Positions 8,334 to 16,253 of a stretch of 45,455 nt of DNA are shown piece by piece; positions within the stretch are counted from its first letter, which is position 1; each line of letters begins with the position of its first letter. Position numbers and translations under genes: made by a program. The DNA comes from an uncultured Jannaschia sp. (lineage in GTDB: Bacteria > Pseudomonadota > Alphaproteobacteria > Rhodobacterales > Rhodobacteraceae). The notes under the pieces were generated by a model. The model had not been told where the DNA came from. It ran no database searches and saw only the letters and a program-made list of their open reading frames with translations. The DNA lies in assembly GCF_947494055.1 (NCBI RefSeq), contig NZ_CANLTR010000028.1, forward strand, positions 1 to 45,455, in the 5' to 3' direction.

Positions 8334-9797
8334 ATGGCGCGGCGGGCCGTTCTGGCGATTGACGAAGGCACGACCAACGCCAAGGCCGTCCTGGTCGCGG
8401 CGTCCGGCGAGATCGTCGCGAGCGGCTCGTCGCCTGTACCGATCGAGCACCCCCGCTCAGGCTGGGTCGAGCAAGACGCGACGGAAATCTGGGCGGCGAC
8501 GCGGGCGGCCATCGCTTCCTGCCGCGCCGCCGCGCCCGACATCGAGGTCGTCGCGGTCGGCATCTCCAACCAGCGCGAGTCGGTCTTGATCTGGGACCGC
8601 CGCACAGGCACGCCCCTGGGCCCTGTCGTCTCCTGGCAATGCCGGCGCACCTCGGCGGCCTGCGCCACGCTGCGCGCTGCGGGGCACGAACCGGAGGTGA
8701 TCGCGCTAACGGGCCTGCCTCTCGATCCGCTGTTCCCGCCGACAAAGATCCGGTGGCTCCTCGACAATTATGGCCAGTCCAGCGGCGATGTCTGCATCGG
8801 CACCATCGACACCTGGCTGATCTGGCAGCTTTCGGGCGGTGCGGTTCACGCCACCGACCGATCGAACGCAGCCCGTACGCAGCTCTTCAATCTTCCTGAC
8901 GGAACGTGGGACGAGACATTGTGCAACCTGTTCGGCGTCGCTCGCCGCATGTTGCCTGAAGTGCGGGACTCCTCAAGCCTCTTCGGCGAGACCAAATCGG
9001 CCGAGGTGGTACCGGACGGCGTTCCGATCGCATCTGCCATCGGAGACTCTCACGCCGCCCTCTTCGGCCACGGCGCGTTCCACATCGGTGACGGCAAAGT
9101 CACTTTCGGGACCGGGTCTTCGGTGATGACGACCATCCGGGAGTTCGCCGCGCCACCCCGGGGCATCACGACGACCATCGCCTGGTCGTTCGACGGCCGG
9201 TCGACCTACGCACTCGAGGGCAACATCCTGATCAGCGCGTCGATCCTGCCATGGACCGCGAAACTGCTAGGGTTGGACGGGGTGGAGGCGCTGATGGGGC
9301 TGGCGCAGCAGGTGCCGGACGCGGGCGGTGTGGCACTCGTGCCCGCCCATGTCGGCCTCGGCGCGCCGCATTGGAACGCGGAAGCTCGCGGCCTGATCTG
9401 CGGCCTGTCCTTCGGCACCGAGCCGTCCCACGTCGCCCGAGCGGCCGCCGAGAGCATGGCCCATCAGGTGCGAGACGTGTTCGACATCATGGCGCAGGCG
9501 GGCGACGGGTTCGGCCGGCTCTTCGTCGACGGCGGGCCGAGCCGTAACAGCTTCCTGATGCAGATCGTGGCCGACATGCTCGACCACTCCGTCACGCCCT
9601 GCCGGAACAGCGAGGCGTCTGCCTTGGGCGCCGCGCATCTGGCTGGGCTCGCGGTCGGCTTTTGGCAGGACCTCGACGCCGTGGCGGCCCTGTCGGCCCA
9701 TAATCCCGACATCGTGCCAGAGTTGCCAAGCGATCTGCGGGAGATGAGCGTCGAGCGGTGGCGCCGCGCCATTGCTGGAACGCTTGCCGCGGTGTAG
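8334..9797 (+). CDS. FGGY-family carbohydrate kinase
   Basis: A 487-residue sugar kinase. The N-terminal AIDEGTTNAKAV is the ATP phosphate loop. GWVEQDATEIW and GISNQRES resemble glycerol kinase, as does SWQCRRTS. The C-terminal ATPase domain has FGTGSS and VDGGPSRN. Length and motif order fit glycerol, xylulose and apulose kinases. Because it is coupled to a split transketolase and dehydrogenases, I infer a ketose or dihydroxyacetone-like substrate rather than glycerol. The substrate is not established by sequence. Confidence 0.92.
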   Translation: MARRAVLAIDEGTTNAKAVLVAASGEIVASGSSPVPIEHPRSGWVEQDATEIWAATRAAIASCRAAAPDIEVVAVGISNQRESVLIWDRRTGTPLGPVVSWQCRRTSAACATLRAAGHEPEVIALTGLPLDPLFPPTKIRWLLDNYGQSSGDVCIGTIDTWLIWQLSGGAVHATDRSNAARTQLFNLPDGTWDETLCNLFGVARRMLPEVRDSSSLFGETKSAEVVPDGVPIASAIGDSHAALFGHGAFHIGDGKVTFGTGSSVMTTIREFAAPPRGITTTIAWSFDGRSTYALEGNILISASILPWTAKLLGLDGVEALMGLAQQVPDAGGVALVPAHVGLGAPHWNAEARGLICGLSFGTEPSHVARAAAESMAHQVRDVFDIMAQAGDGFGRLFVDGGPSRNSFLMQIVADMLDHSVTPCRNSEASALGAAHLAGLAVGFWQDLDAVAALSAHNPDIVPELPSDLREMSVERWRRAIAGTLAAV

Positions 9798-9798
9798 T

Positions 9799-9810
9799 GC
9801 ATAATTATTC
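9799..9810. promoter_or_regulatory. SorC-type operator candidate, regulator side
   Basis: GCATAATTATTC begins two bases after the kinase stop and ends 24 bases before the regulator start. It is the exact reverse complement of the site at 6531-6542, which suggests autoregulation by the SorC protein. Confidence 0.55.
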
Positions 9811-9834
9811 CAACGAACGTGGGGATGACCCGGA

Positions 9835-10812
9835 ATGTCTCGTGTCAACGAACTTCGGATGATTGCCCGCGTGGCCCAGATGTACCACGTCGAGGGTCAG
9901 CGGCAGGCGGAGATCGCGCGGCACCTGCGCATCTCCCAGGCAACAGTTTCGCGAATGCTCAAGCGCGCCTATGAGGAGGAGATCGTCCGTACCACTATCA
10001 TTTCCCCCTTGGGCACTTACACGGAGCTCGAGGAAGGGCTCCGGTCGCGCTTCGGCCTTTCCGAGGCGATCGTGGTCGAATGCACCGAAGACCGGGACGC
10101 CGCCATCATGTCGCGGATCGGCGAGGCGGCCGCGCATTTCCTCGAGGCTACGCTGCAAGCGGGTGAGGTCATTGGCGTGTCGAGTTGGTCCGAGACGATC
10201 CTGCGGATGGTCGAGAACATCCACCCGATGAAGTCTGGCCGCGCCAAGCATGTGGTACAGACACTAGGCGGCATCGGCGACCCAAGCGTCCAGACCCACG
10301 CTAACCAGCTTACGACCCGGCTCGCCAAGCTGACGGGCGCCGAGCCGCATCTGCTGAGCGCCCCCGCCGTTGCGCAATCACGCGAAGCCAAGCTGATCTT
10401 GCTCGGCGATACCTATGTCCGCGAGACGATGGACCTGTTCTCCAAGATCAATCTCGCCATCGTCGGAATCGGGGCGGTCGAGCCATCGGGAATGCTGGCG
10501 CGCAGTGGAAACACGTTCTCCTCACGCGAGCTGGTTGACGTGGTCGAGGCGGGTGGCATCGGCGACATGAGCCTGAGGTTCTTCGACCAAGGCGGCGCGC
10601 CCGTCCGGACGCCGCTCGACGAGCGCGTGATTGGAATCACCTTAGAGGAGCTATCGAAGGTCGACCGCGTCATCGCGCTGGCTGGCGGATATGCGAAGAC
10701 GGATGCCATTCGGGGCGCGCTGAGGACCGGCGTTATTGACCTGCTCATTACCGACAAGTTCACGGCTGAGCGACTTGTTTCCCCCGACGCTCAGAGAGAA
10801 GCGGCAGAGTAG
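9835..10812 (+). CDS. SorC-family sugar-responsive transcriptional regulator
   Basis: A 325-residue regulator. Residues about 10-50 form the helix-turn-helix (RMIARVAQMYHVEG, then AEIARHLRISQATVSRM). The rest is the SorC sugar-phosphate-binding domain, with GVSSWSETI and GIGDPSVQ in the effector lobe and an ALAGGYAKTDAI ending. It follows the kinase in the same direction, with a palindrome in the 37-base gap. Proteins of this family usually sense a phosphorylated intermediate. It probably controls both divergent operons through the three matching 12-bp sites. Confidence 0.93.
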   Translation: MSRVNELRMIARVAQMYHVEGQRQAEIARHLRISQATVSRMLKRAYEEEIVRTTIISPLGTYTELEEGLRSRFGLSEAIVVECTEDRDAAIMSRIGEAAAHFLEATLQAGEVIGVSSWSETILRMVENIHPMKSGRAKHVVQTLGGIGDPSVQTHANQLTTRLAKLTGAEPHLLSAPAVAQSREAKLILLGDTYVRETMDLFSKINLAIVGIGAVEPSGMLARSGNTFSSRELVDVVEAGGIGDMSLRFFDQGGAPVRTPLDERVIGITLEELSKVDRVIALAGGYAKTDAIRGALRTGVIDLLITDKFTAERLVSPDAQREAAE

Positions 10813-11053
10813 ACCCAAGCAAGTGTTGCCGCACTCCTCACACCGCTCGCTCCCCATATTTCTTCACCCTCGGAAATCTCTGATCCACGTGGTGCAATCC
10901 GTCGGCCGCATCATGCGTCGAGCTAAAAGGTTGTCGGTTATGTATTTTTATAACGGTAATCCGCGTTCGAGAACTTAAGACGATGGGCCTTCACTTGGCC
11001 TTTCCCTACAACTTGCCATGATGCCATTTGCCACTTCGCCAAGAGAGGCGACG

Positions 11054-11776
11054 TCACGTAGCAAGCTCCTCGACCTCGGCGGCCTGCTGGTCCGACAGCC
11101 CAAGCCGCTGACGGAGGTCGGACAGGTAAGCCCTGTTCGGGGCCGTCTCGCCGTCGACGGCGGCACGGGACGCCAGATAGAATTGTTCGGCCGTCTCTTC
11201 GTCATTCACCTCGGCGAGCAACTCGTCGAGGGGCTTCGGATTCGCGATCTCGCGTTCCATGACGCGACGATCTTCGTCGTCAGCGCCGGACTGCTCGACT
11301 TCCTGCATAATCCGCTGCCGTTCTTCGGTCGACATCGCACCATCCGAATAGGCGGCGGCGACCATTGCCCGGATGAGCAGAAGCGCGGTCTGGTCGCTGA
11401 AGCTTTCGGCCGCTCGCTTGTCTTCCCGCAGATCCTCTTCCGTGCCACCGCGTGTTGCGCCGGCTCCGCCGTGGTCCGCCTCCGTGTTACCGGTCAGGCG
11501 GTCTGCCACGTCCTGGATCATGCCGGAAATTCCGCCACTGGAGCTTGCTGACCGGCTTGCGGTCCCGGCGCTTCCACCGGTCCGGCTCTGCTGGTCCTGA
11601 TAGGCGCGGTAAGCCATGTATCCGAGCGCGGCGAGACCCATCTTGCCACCCATCATCGGTCGCCGCCGATAGCCGAGGCCGCCCAGCATCGCCGAGGTTC
11701 CGAGCGATCCCTGTCGCCGTCCCCGCCCCGCCATGCGGCTGACAAGCATCGTTCCGAGTATACGCTTGAGGCTCAT
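11054..11776 (-). CDS. TerB-like DUF533 protein
   Basis: A 240-residue protein. The N-terminal 75 residues are glycine and arginine rich with a short hydrophobic stretch (GLAALGYMAYRAY). A serine/glycine linker follows. The C-terminal 120 residues, including LLIRAMVAAAYSDGAMS and EERQRIM, match the TerB-like DUF533 domain. The start is the ATG at 11776 behind GGAGAGGAG; a longer frame to 11857 lacks this. Function of the family is unknown, though TerB-like domains often bind metal. It stands alone between the SorC regulator and a thioesterase. Confidence 0.85.
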   Translation of the reverse strand: MSLKRILGTMLVSRMAGRGRRQGSLGTSAMLGGLGYRRRPMMGGKMGLAALGYMAYRAYQDQQSRTGGSAGTASRSASSSGGISGMIQDVADRLTGNTEADHGGAGATRGGTEEDLREDKRAAESFSDQTALLLIRAMVAAAYSDGAMSTEERQRIMQEVEQSGADDEDRRVMEREIANPKPLDELLAEVNDEETAEQFYLASRAAVDGETAPNRAYLSDLRQRLGLSDQQAAEVEELAT

Positions 11777-11930
11777 GCTGGCTCTCCTCTCCTGCACCGC
11801 GCACAACGCTCGCATGTACGAAGCGTTCCGCACACGGGGGATGAACAAAACCCGCATCGAGCGAGCACCTGCCAGAACCCCGCACCGAGGTTACCGGAGA
11901 GACCAGTGCCGCTCGAACGCGACTATCGGT

Positions 11931-12323
11931 TCAAGCCTCGGGACGGACAGGACGGAACACGCCGTCCTTGTCGAGGGCAACGAAAGTGAAGGATGCCTCG
12001 GTGACTTTCTCGGTCTCATCGCCGTCGCGGCAGCGGCGCCAGGCCTCGACGTGAATCTTCATCGACGTTCGGCCAACGGAGAGAAGCCTGGCGTAGAGCG
12101 AGACCTCGTCGCCCACCTTGACCGCCCGGTGGAACTTCATTGCGTCGACAGCGATCGTGGCAGCGCGGCCGCGGGCCGTCAGCGCGGCGAGGTTGCCTGC
12201 CGCGAGGTCCATCTGGCTCATCAGCCAGCCGCCGAAGATGTCGCCTGACGGATTGGTATCGGCAGGCATTGCGATCGTGCGGATTGCCGGGGCGCCGTGG
12301 GGATGCTCGGGATGTTTCTCCAT
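11931..12323 (-). CDS. Acyl-CoA thioesterase, YciA-like hotdog fold
   Basis: A 130-residue single hotdog-domain thioesterase. The signature NPSGDIFGGWLMSQMD carries the catalytic aspartate region, followed by FHRAVKVGDEVSLYA and SFTFVALD. YciA-type enzymes hydrolyse short to long acyl-CoAs in the cytoplasm. I chose the ATG at 12323, giving normal family length; the longer frame to 12545 would add 74 residues without homology and would run into the divergent VapBC promoter. The ribosome site is weak. Confidence 0.9.
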   Translation of the reverse strand: MEKHPEHPHGAPAIRTIAMPADTNPSGDIFGGWLMSQMDLAAGNLAALTARGRAATIAVDAMKFHRAVKVGDEVSLYARLLSVGRTSMKIHVEAWRRCRDGDETEKVTEASFTFVALDKDGVFRPVRPEA

Positions 12324-12457
12324 AGGGTCACGTACCCGCAGGTCACGACAGGAGTTCCCGGGACAATGCCTCGGCTCTGCGAACTTCCGTAAACCGCCGT
12401 TATGATTATTCATCTCCGACGATAGGGCCCTTGAGCAGTGACCACGCCAGATGTATA

Positions 12458-12472
12458 TGCATAACATATGCA
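12458..12472. promoter_or_regulatory. Inverted repeat, probable VapBC operator
   Basis: TGCATA and TATGCA are perfect 6-base arms around a 3-base spacer, 20 bases before the antitoxin start. VapB-type antitoxins bind such palindromes with their toxin to repress the operon. Confidence 0.6.
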
Positions 12473-12492
12473 ACCTTGCGAGGTAAGTCGCC

Positions 12493-12750
12493 ATGCCGCA
12501 GCAACACTCATCGTCGCGTGAGGCAAAGCTTTTTCGTAATAACAAGAGTCAGGCCGTTCGCATCCCGGCCGATTTCGAACTGCCTGGCACCTCCGTGATG
12601 ATCCACCGGGACGGTGACCGGCTGGTGATCGAGCCTGCGCGACGGAAGAACCTACTCGAAGTGCTGGCCGGGCTGGATCCGCTCGAACCGCATGACGCGT
12701 TCCCTGACATCGACGACGATCTGCTGCCGATGAGAAACATCGACCTGTGA
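12493..12750 (+). CDS. vapB: VapB-type antitoxin
   Basis: An 85-residue antitoxin with a swapped-hairpin AbrB-like N-terminus: EAKLFRNNKSQAVRIPADFE is the typical VapB DNA-binding segment. An acidic C-terminal tail follows (PDIDDDLLP) and should bind the toxin. GAGGTAA precedes the ATG, and a strong inverted repeat lies upstream. The stop overlaps the toxin start by four bases (GTGA). Confidence 0.92.
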   Translation: MPQQHSSSREAKLFRNNKSQAVRIPADFELPGTSVMIHRDGDRLVIEPARRKNLLEVLAGLDPLEPHDAFPDIDDDLLPMRNIDL

Positions 12751-13151
12751 GCGGACTTTACATGCTGGACACGAACATCGTGTCCGAACTGGCTCGCAAT
12801 CCCCAGGGGCGCGTCACGGAGCATATTGCCAAGGTAGGTCCAGATTCGATCTGCGTCAGCATCGTTGTCGCGGCGGAGCTGCGCTTCGGCTGTGCGAAGA
12901 AAGGGTCTGCAAGGCTGACGGCCCAGATCGAGGCGATACTGGAAAGTATGCCGGTACTCGCGCTCGACGCGCCTGCCGATGCGGAATACGGCCGCATCCG
13001 CAACGAGCTGGAATCCGCAGGAACGCCCATCGGACCCAATGACATGCTGATTGCCGCCCATGCCCTCGCTTCGGGAGCTGTCGTCGTGACGGCGAACATC
13101 GGAGAATTTGACCGGGTTCAGGGGCTCAGGGTCGAGAATTGGATCGATTGA
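12747..13151 (+). CDS. vapC: VapC-type PIN-domain ribonuclease toxin
   Basis: A 134-residue PIN toxin with D8 in MLDTN, E44 in AAELRFG, D99 in GPNDMLIAAHA, and the TANIGEF ... LRVENW C-terminus that is diagnostic of VapC. VapC enzymes cleave tRNA or rRNA. I use the GTG at 12747, which overlaps the antitoxin stop; the ATG at 12762 is a possible shorter start and still keeps D8. It forms a complete VapBC module with an autoregulatory palindrome. Confidence 0.92.
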   Translation: MSGLYMLDTNIVSELARNPQGRVTEHIAKVGPDSICVSIVVAAELRFGCAKKGSARLTAQIEAILESMPVLALDAPADAEYGRIRNELESAGTPIGPNDMLIAAHALASGAVVVTANIGEFDRVQGLRVENWID

Positions 13152-13157
13152 ACCGAT

Positions 13158-13167
13158 AACGGCCGTT
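13158..13167. promoter_or_regulatory. 10-bp palindrome between vapC and the resolvase
   Basis: AACGGCCGTT is a perfect palindrome in the 117-base gap before the resolvase. It could be part of a resolution site or a resolvase operator. No longer dyad was found, so the role is open. Confidence 0.25.
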
Positions 13168-13268
13168 TCAGAACGTTTCCGTGCACCCCTCACCCGCCAA
13201 TAGCTTGACCGTTCCACAACCCCCGTTCAAAACGCGATTAGTTCTGGAAGGTTTATGGGAGGGCGGCG

Positions 13269-13808
13269 GTGATCATAGGTTACGCGCGGGTGTCGACCGA
13301 GGGTCAGAGCCTCGAGGCACAGTTCGACGCGCTCGAAGCTGCAGGGGTCGAGCGGGTCTTCTCCGAGAAGGTCTCCGGATCGAAGCGGGCCCGTCCCGCG
13401 CTCGACAAGCTGATCGAGCAGCTCCGCGCGGGCGACGTCGTGACGGTCACGAAGTACGACCGACTCTCCCGGTCGCTGCAGGACCTCTTGGCCATCGTCG
13501 AGGCGATCCGTGCGAAGGGCGCAGGTTTTCGGTCCCTGGCCGAGGACATCGACACGACGACCTCCGCCGGTCGTCTCGTCTTCCATGTCTTCGCCTCCAT
13601 TGCCCAGTTCGAGCGAGAGCGGATCTCGGAGCGGACGCGGGAGGGACTGGCCGCAGCGCGCAAGGCGGGCCGGGTTGGAGGCAGGCCCCCTGCCCTGTCC
13701 CGGCAGCAGCGTGACGAGGTCCGACGCCTGCGCGACGAGGAAGGCCGGCGGATCGCGGAGATCGCCCGGTTGTTCGGCGTCAGTCCGAACACGGTCAGGC
13801 GGGCATAG
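13269..13808 (+). CDS. Serine recombinase, resolvase/invertase type
   Basis: A 179-residue small serine recombinase. The catalytic serine is S9 in GYARVST. KYDRLSRS and the FHVFASIAQFERERI segment complete the catalytic domain. A GGRPP hinge leads to a C-terminal helix-turn-helix ending IAEIARLFGVSPNTVRRA. The start is GTG behind GGGAGG. Length is normal for Tn3-type resolvases and Hin-like invertases. No transposase of a matching Tn3 element is in the window, so it is either a plasmid multimer resolvase or what remains of a transposon. Confidence 0.92.
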   Translation: MIIGYARVSTEGQSLEAQFDALEAAGVERVFSEKVSGSKRARPALDKLIEQLRAGDVVTVTKYDRLSRSLQDLLAIVEAIRAKGAGFRSLAEDIDTTTSAGRLVFHVFASIAQFERERISERTREGLAAARKAGRVGGRPPALSRQQRDEVRRLRDEEGRRIAEIARLFGVSPNTVRRA

Positions 13809-13869
13809 GAAGCGTCGTAGACTGCGTTCGGTTGATCGACACGGTTACAATGCAGCGAAGGATCAATCG

Positions 13870-13968
13870 ATGAGACGGGGCGAGGCTGTTGGGCTCTTGT
13901 TCTCGCCAGTATGGAAATCGAGAAAGCACCTCATAACCCTCTCGCAAGTTCAGATCATCAGATCGCTA
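13870..13968 (+). pseudogene. 5' part of a DUF6998-like gene cut by IS630
   Basis: An ATG with GAAGGA 7 bases upstream opens a 33-codon stretch ending at the TA target dinucleotide (13967-13968). Joining this directly to 15019, which removes the element and one TA copy, gives one uninterrupted 242-residue reading frame. Across the join the protein reads SQVQIIRSL-ADALAWF, a natural helix. This is therefore the original N-terminus of the gene that continues at 15019. Confidence 0.7.
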
Positions 13969-14046
13969 AAGCGGCGGACGTTCATTCGGACTCGGTTCTG
14001 GCGAACGGGACCGATGCGTGATTCACCTGAGTTGGGAGGTTGGCTC

Positions 14047-15003
14047 ATGGGTGTATCGTTATCGATGGACGTCCGCTGGCGGTTCGCGCGGCTGATCGAA
14101 GGGGGGATGAGCGCGCGGGGAGCGGCGGCGCGGCTTCTGATCTCGCCGGCTGCGGGGACGCGGCTCGCGCGCCGGGTCCGGGCGGGCGAGGATCTTGCGC
14201 CCGGGCGCCGTGGGCGATGCCCGGGCGGCGGCAAGCTGGGTCCGCACCGGGCGTTCCTTTTGGAGGTCACCCGGGGCGACGCCGACATCACCATGCCGGA
14301 ACTGGCGGGCGCGCTGGAGGATGCGACGGGCGTGCAGGTCGCGCCTGCCTCGCTGAGCCGCGCCCTGCGCCGCTGGGGCTGGCGGGTCAAAAAAAGTCGC
14401 TGATCGCCACGGAGACCCGCCGTCCCGCGATCCGCCAGGCCCGGCGGGACTGGGTGCGGCGCAGGTTGCCCTGGATGCGCCGGGAGCCTCATCGGCTCGT
14501 GTTCGTGGATGAGACCTCGGTGAAGACCAACATGACCCGCCTGCGCGGGCGAGCGCCCCGGGAAACGCCTGCGCGCCGACGCCCCATTCGGGCACTGGAA
14601 GACGCAGACTTTCGTTGCGGGCCTCACCTCCGACGCGCTGGTCGCGCCCTGGGTGATCGAGGGCGCCATGGACGGTCCCGCCTTCACGACCTGGGTCGAG
14701 ACGCAGCTCGTCCCGGCCCTCGAACCGGGGACCGCCGTCATCCTGGACAACCTCTCCACTCACAAGGTGTCCGCCGCAGCGGACGCCCTGCGCCGGGCGG
14801 GATGCTGGTTCCTCTTCCTGCCCGCCTACTCGCCCGATCTGAACCCGATCGAGATGGCCTTCGCCAAGCTCAAGGCCCACCTGCGCCGCATCGGCGCGCG
14901 GACCTTCAACGACCTCATTACCGCCCTCGGAGACGTCTGCGACATGTTCAGCCCCGACGAATGCCGCAACTACCTCTGCCATGCAGGCTATGCGTCAGAA
15001 TAA
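14047..15003 (+). pseudogene. IS630-family transposase, frameshifted
   Basis: Three frame segments add up to one IS630 transposase of about 319 residues. Segment 1 (14047-14403) holds the helix-turn-helix region and ends just after a run of seven A. Segment 2 continues one frame back with IATETRRPAIRQ and the first catalytic aspartate in LVFVDETSVKTN. Segment 3 resumes near 14566 with ADAPFGHW, then VILDNLSTH for the second aspartate and LPAYSPDLNPIEMAF for the catalytic glutamate. The first shift may be programmed. The second, near 14562-14565, is a small indel that should kill the enzyme. Confidence 0.85.
14389..14395 (+). other. A7 slippery run in IS630 transposase
   Basis: Seven A residues lie exactly where the frame must slip back by one to join the N-terminal and catalytic parts. 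Programmed minus-one slippage on A runs is known in several insertion sequence families. No supporting stem-loop was modelled. Confidence 0.45.
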
Positions 15004-15018
15004 TGGTCCGTCGCTCTA

Positions 15019-15648
15019 GCCGACGCGCTGGCATGGTTCGAGAAGGAACTGAGCTGGGGCGTGCCGCAGGCTGAGTTGCGGCACCTTACCGGACGGATCG
15101 GCGAGCTCTACGCCGCGATGATCACGCGGGGGCAGATGGCCCTGGCCATCAACCAGAAGGGCTACGATATCGTCAGCGCGGATGGCGAACGCATCTCGGT
15201 GAAGACGATCACGACCTCTACGCACGTGGCGTTCAACCCGGAAACCTTCGACCAGGTGGATCGCGTCATCGTCCTTCGCCTCGTTGTCGAAGAGAACGAG
15301 GTCTCGATCGAAGAACTGCTCGATCGCCCCGCTGCCGAGGTGCTGTCGGAGTTGAGAGAGTCTGGAGGTCGCCTCATCTACAGCCCCGGCACCCGGAGGC
15401 AGGGCCGCGATCTTTCCGAACTCAAGGTGACGTCTGCGGCGAAGTACAAAAACATCGAGATCCGTCAGTTCGAGAACGGCACGATCCTGGTCGAGCGTGA
15501 CGGGGTGCCTGACAATCCTGCAAAACCGACGCTCCGTTCGGTCGCCAACGACATCGGCGTCGATGTCCTGAACGCGAACGGCAACCCGAAGAACACTCGC
15601 ACTCTCGGGGCTGACATCCTGACCGTGTTGACCGCGCGTTTCGAGTAA
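15019..15648 (+). pseudogene. 3' part of a DUF6998-like gene cut by IS630
   Basis: About 209 codons of a protein with the DUF6998-type core: GRIGELYAAMITRG, then NQKGYDIVSADGERISVKT, then VDRVIVLRL. The GYD...VSVKT pattern resembles nuclease-like folds, but the function of the family is unknown. A GTG at 15061 could start a shortened protein of 195 residues, but the preceding ADALAWFEKELSWG segment is clearly coding and joins in frame to 13870-13968 once the IS630 element is removed. The gene is therefore disrupted. It ends one base into the start of the next frame (TAATG). Confidence 0.75.
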
Positions 15649-16100
15649 TGAGCAAGGCGAGCTGCAGGACCGCTGCTCAAAAATTCTTTACACTAGGCAC
15701 CTTTCGTAAAGAATGGGACACAAACACTCCGGTACCGAAAAGAAGAAGCGATATTGAAGAGCGTTCGGCATGCTACTCCAAAGACATCCAAGCTTGCGGA
15801 CAGGCCAAATTGCCGGACATCGATGATAAGAAGATCGCTGAAGCTCGTGCGAACGGGAAAAAGTTTCTAATTGTATGCGTCGATGCGCTCGATCGATTGC
15901 GCGGTGATCGTGACCTCGGCTACTATTACGCTTCATTCAATTTACCGTCGGAGGTAGCGGCCTTCATCAGGAACCATGCAACCGGCGATTGGGGTCCGAT
16001 TGATATCCGCGACTATTGCACAACGGTGATCGAGCTGAAGGTAGCCGACCGAGCCATCGTGCATGACCCAGAAACCTGGCTCGCGGCGCTCGAGACGTAA
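15648..16100 (+). CDS. Hypothetical protein
   Basis: A 150-residue reading frame that begins inside the stop of the DUF6998-like gene (TAATG), which suggests translational coupling. Base composition is less GC-rich than its neighbours in the first half. No family is recognised. The second half (FLIVCVDALDRLRGD, then YYYASFNLPSEVAAF) reads like a folded alpha/beta protein, and there is no signal peptide or membrane segment. If it belongs with the interrupted gene, the pair would be a two-gene unit. Whether it is expressed is uncertain. Confidence 0.55.
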   Translation: MSKASCRTAAQKFFTLGTFRKEWDTNTPVPKRRSDIEERSACYSKDIQACGQAKLPDIDDKKIAEARANGKKFLIVCVDALDRLRGDRDLGYYYASFNLPSEVAAFIRNHATGDWGPIDIRDYCTTVIELKVADRAIVHDPETWLAALET

Positions 16101-16253
16101 ATCGATGCAGCGCAGGCCGCACAAGACCAAGGGTCGCATACCTTCCGGCCTCTTGATCCGGGGAACGAGTCAAGCTCAAGATGCCGGTATGGCATAGCCG
16201 GAGCTCCTGAGATGCACCTGTCGGATCGGGTCCAGAGAACCAGAGGAAACCGA

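Larger units (their letters stand above)
13969..15016 (+). mobile_element. IS630-family insertion sequence, about 1048 bp
   Basis: The ends were set from terminal inverted repeats. The left end at 13969 reads AAGCGGCGGACGTTCATTC and the right end, complemented from 15016, reads GAGCGACGGACCATTATTC; they match at 14 of 19 positions. The element is flanked on both sides by TA (13967-13968 and 15017-15018), the target duplication expected of IS630. Inside is a single frameshifted transposase. It interrupts a DUF6998-like gene. Confidence 0.85.

Noticed and set aside
7308-8450. 380-codon minus-strand open frame opposite the transketolase C-terminal subunit
   Set aside because: High GC content keeps antisense frames open. 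The product has no recognisable domain and the plus-strand gene is unmistakable.
10813-11053. Possible terminator after the SorC gene
   Set aside because: I found only very short GGCC repeats and no stem followed by a T run.
12549-13217. 222-codon minus-strand frame across vapBC
   Set aside because: Antisense to two well-supported genes with overlapping start and stop, and no ribosome site.
13510-14046. Long open frame running from the resolvase into the IS630 transposase
   Set aside because: The first half is the resolvase in a wrong frame. Only the part from 13870 and, separately, from 14047 is coding.
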